The position numbers were made by a program, and so were the translations under genes. A model generated the notes under the pieces. That model saw only the letters and a program-made list of their open reading frames with translations, had not been told where the DNA came from and ran no database searches. DNA of 5,349 bases from Helicobacteraceae bacterium (GTDB lineage: Bacteria; Campylobacterota; Campylobacteria; Campylobacterales; Sulfurimonadaceae), in the NCBI GenBank assembly GCA_027057185.1, contig JALUJE010000026.1:1-5349 (forward strand), given 5' to 3'. Of the stretch, positions 5,235 to 5,349 are shown piece by piece (within the stretch, counting starts at the first letter, position 1; the number at the start of each line of letters is the position of its first letter).

Positions 5235-5349
5235 CTATATCTCGATCGTACCTTCAAGATATTTGACCGCACTTCCGGCTATCAAAACACGATCACCTTT
5301 GAGCTCACACTGAAGTTTGCCGCCCCTTTTCGACAACTGTGCGGCACAC
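5235..5349 (-). CDS. PhzF-family isomerase/epimerase-like protein, C-terminal end only
   Basis: The frame is open from the window edge to a TAG at 5235-5237 and gives 37 residues. They run QLSKRGGKLQCELKGDRVLI, then AGSAVKYLEGTIEI at the end. This matches the final strands of PhzF-family proteins, where a Q----RGG-L segment is followed by a V-I-G-A----G-I-I ending. Family members include the phenazine-pathway isomerase PhzF, but most bacterial homologues have unknown substrates, and nothing here indicates phenazine synthesis. The catalytic N-terminal glutamate region lies outside the window. The downstream flavoprotein gene is on the same strand after 45 bases. Confidence 0.7.
   Translation of the reverse strand, partial: CAAQLSKRGGKLQCELKGDRVLIAGSAVKYLEGTIEI

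Overview
The window looks like chromosomal DNA of a Campylobacterota-type bacterium (Sulfurimonas/Sulfurovum/Hydrogenimonas-like). This is an inference from the tightly packed trpE-aroE pair, heavy use of ATA for isoleucine in fairly GC-balanced genes, and strong Shine-Dalgarno sites. No marker gene fixes the genus.

Left end (1-1398, + strand): the C-terminal part of anthranilate synthase component I (trpE), overlapping by one base with a complete shikimate dehydrogenase gene (aroE). Both are ordinary aromatic-amino-acid genes and were probably co-translated: AroE acts in the pathway to chorismate, and TrpE draws on chorismate for tryptophan.

Right end (4596-5349, - strand): a Nim-like/pyridoxamine-phosphate-oxidase-type flavoprotein gene starting with GTG, 45 bases downstream of the 3' end of a PhzF-family gene. 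These two look like a separate small operon pointing toward the centre.

Centre (about 1399-4595): an accessory block. It opens with the remnant of a minus-strand gene broken by a frameshift. Then come three + strand genes of no recognised function: a 139-residue soluble protein with a CxxC...CxC cysteine pattern and its own promoter, with a 9-bp perfect dyad just upstream; a 116-residue protein with two membrane helices; and a 550-residue protein made of three tandem lectin-like repeats, a fibronectin type III domain and a CARDB-like domain, with no signal peptide.

Between the second and third of these genes lies a long imperfect palindrome. It has the architecture of an integron recombination site (attC): RYYYAAC-like and GTTRRRY ends, inner arms pairing with one extrahelical base, and a following gene that starts 46 bases after the expected cut. 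The most interesting reading is that the 116-residue and 550-residue genes are, or derive from, gene cassettes. No integrase or second convincing attC lies in the window, so this would be a lone or cluster-edge site.
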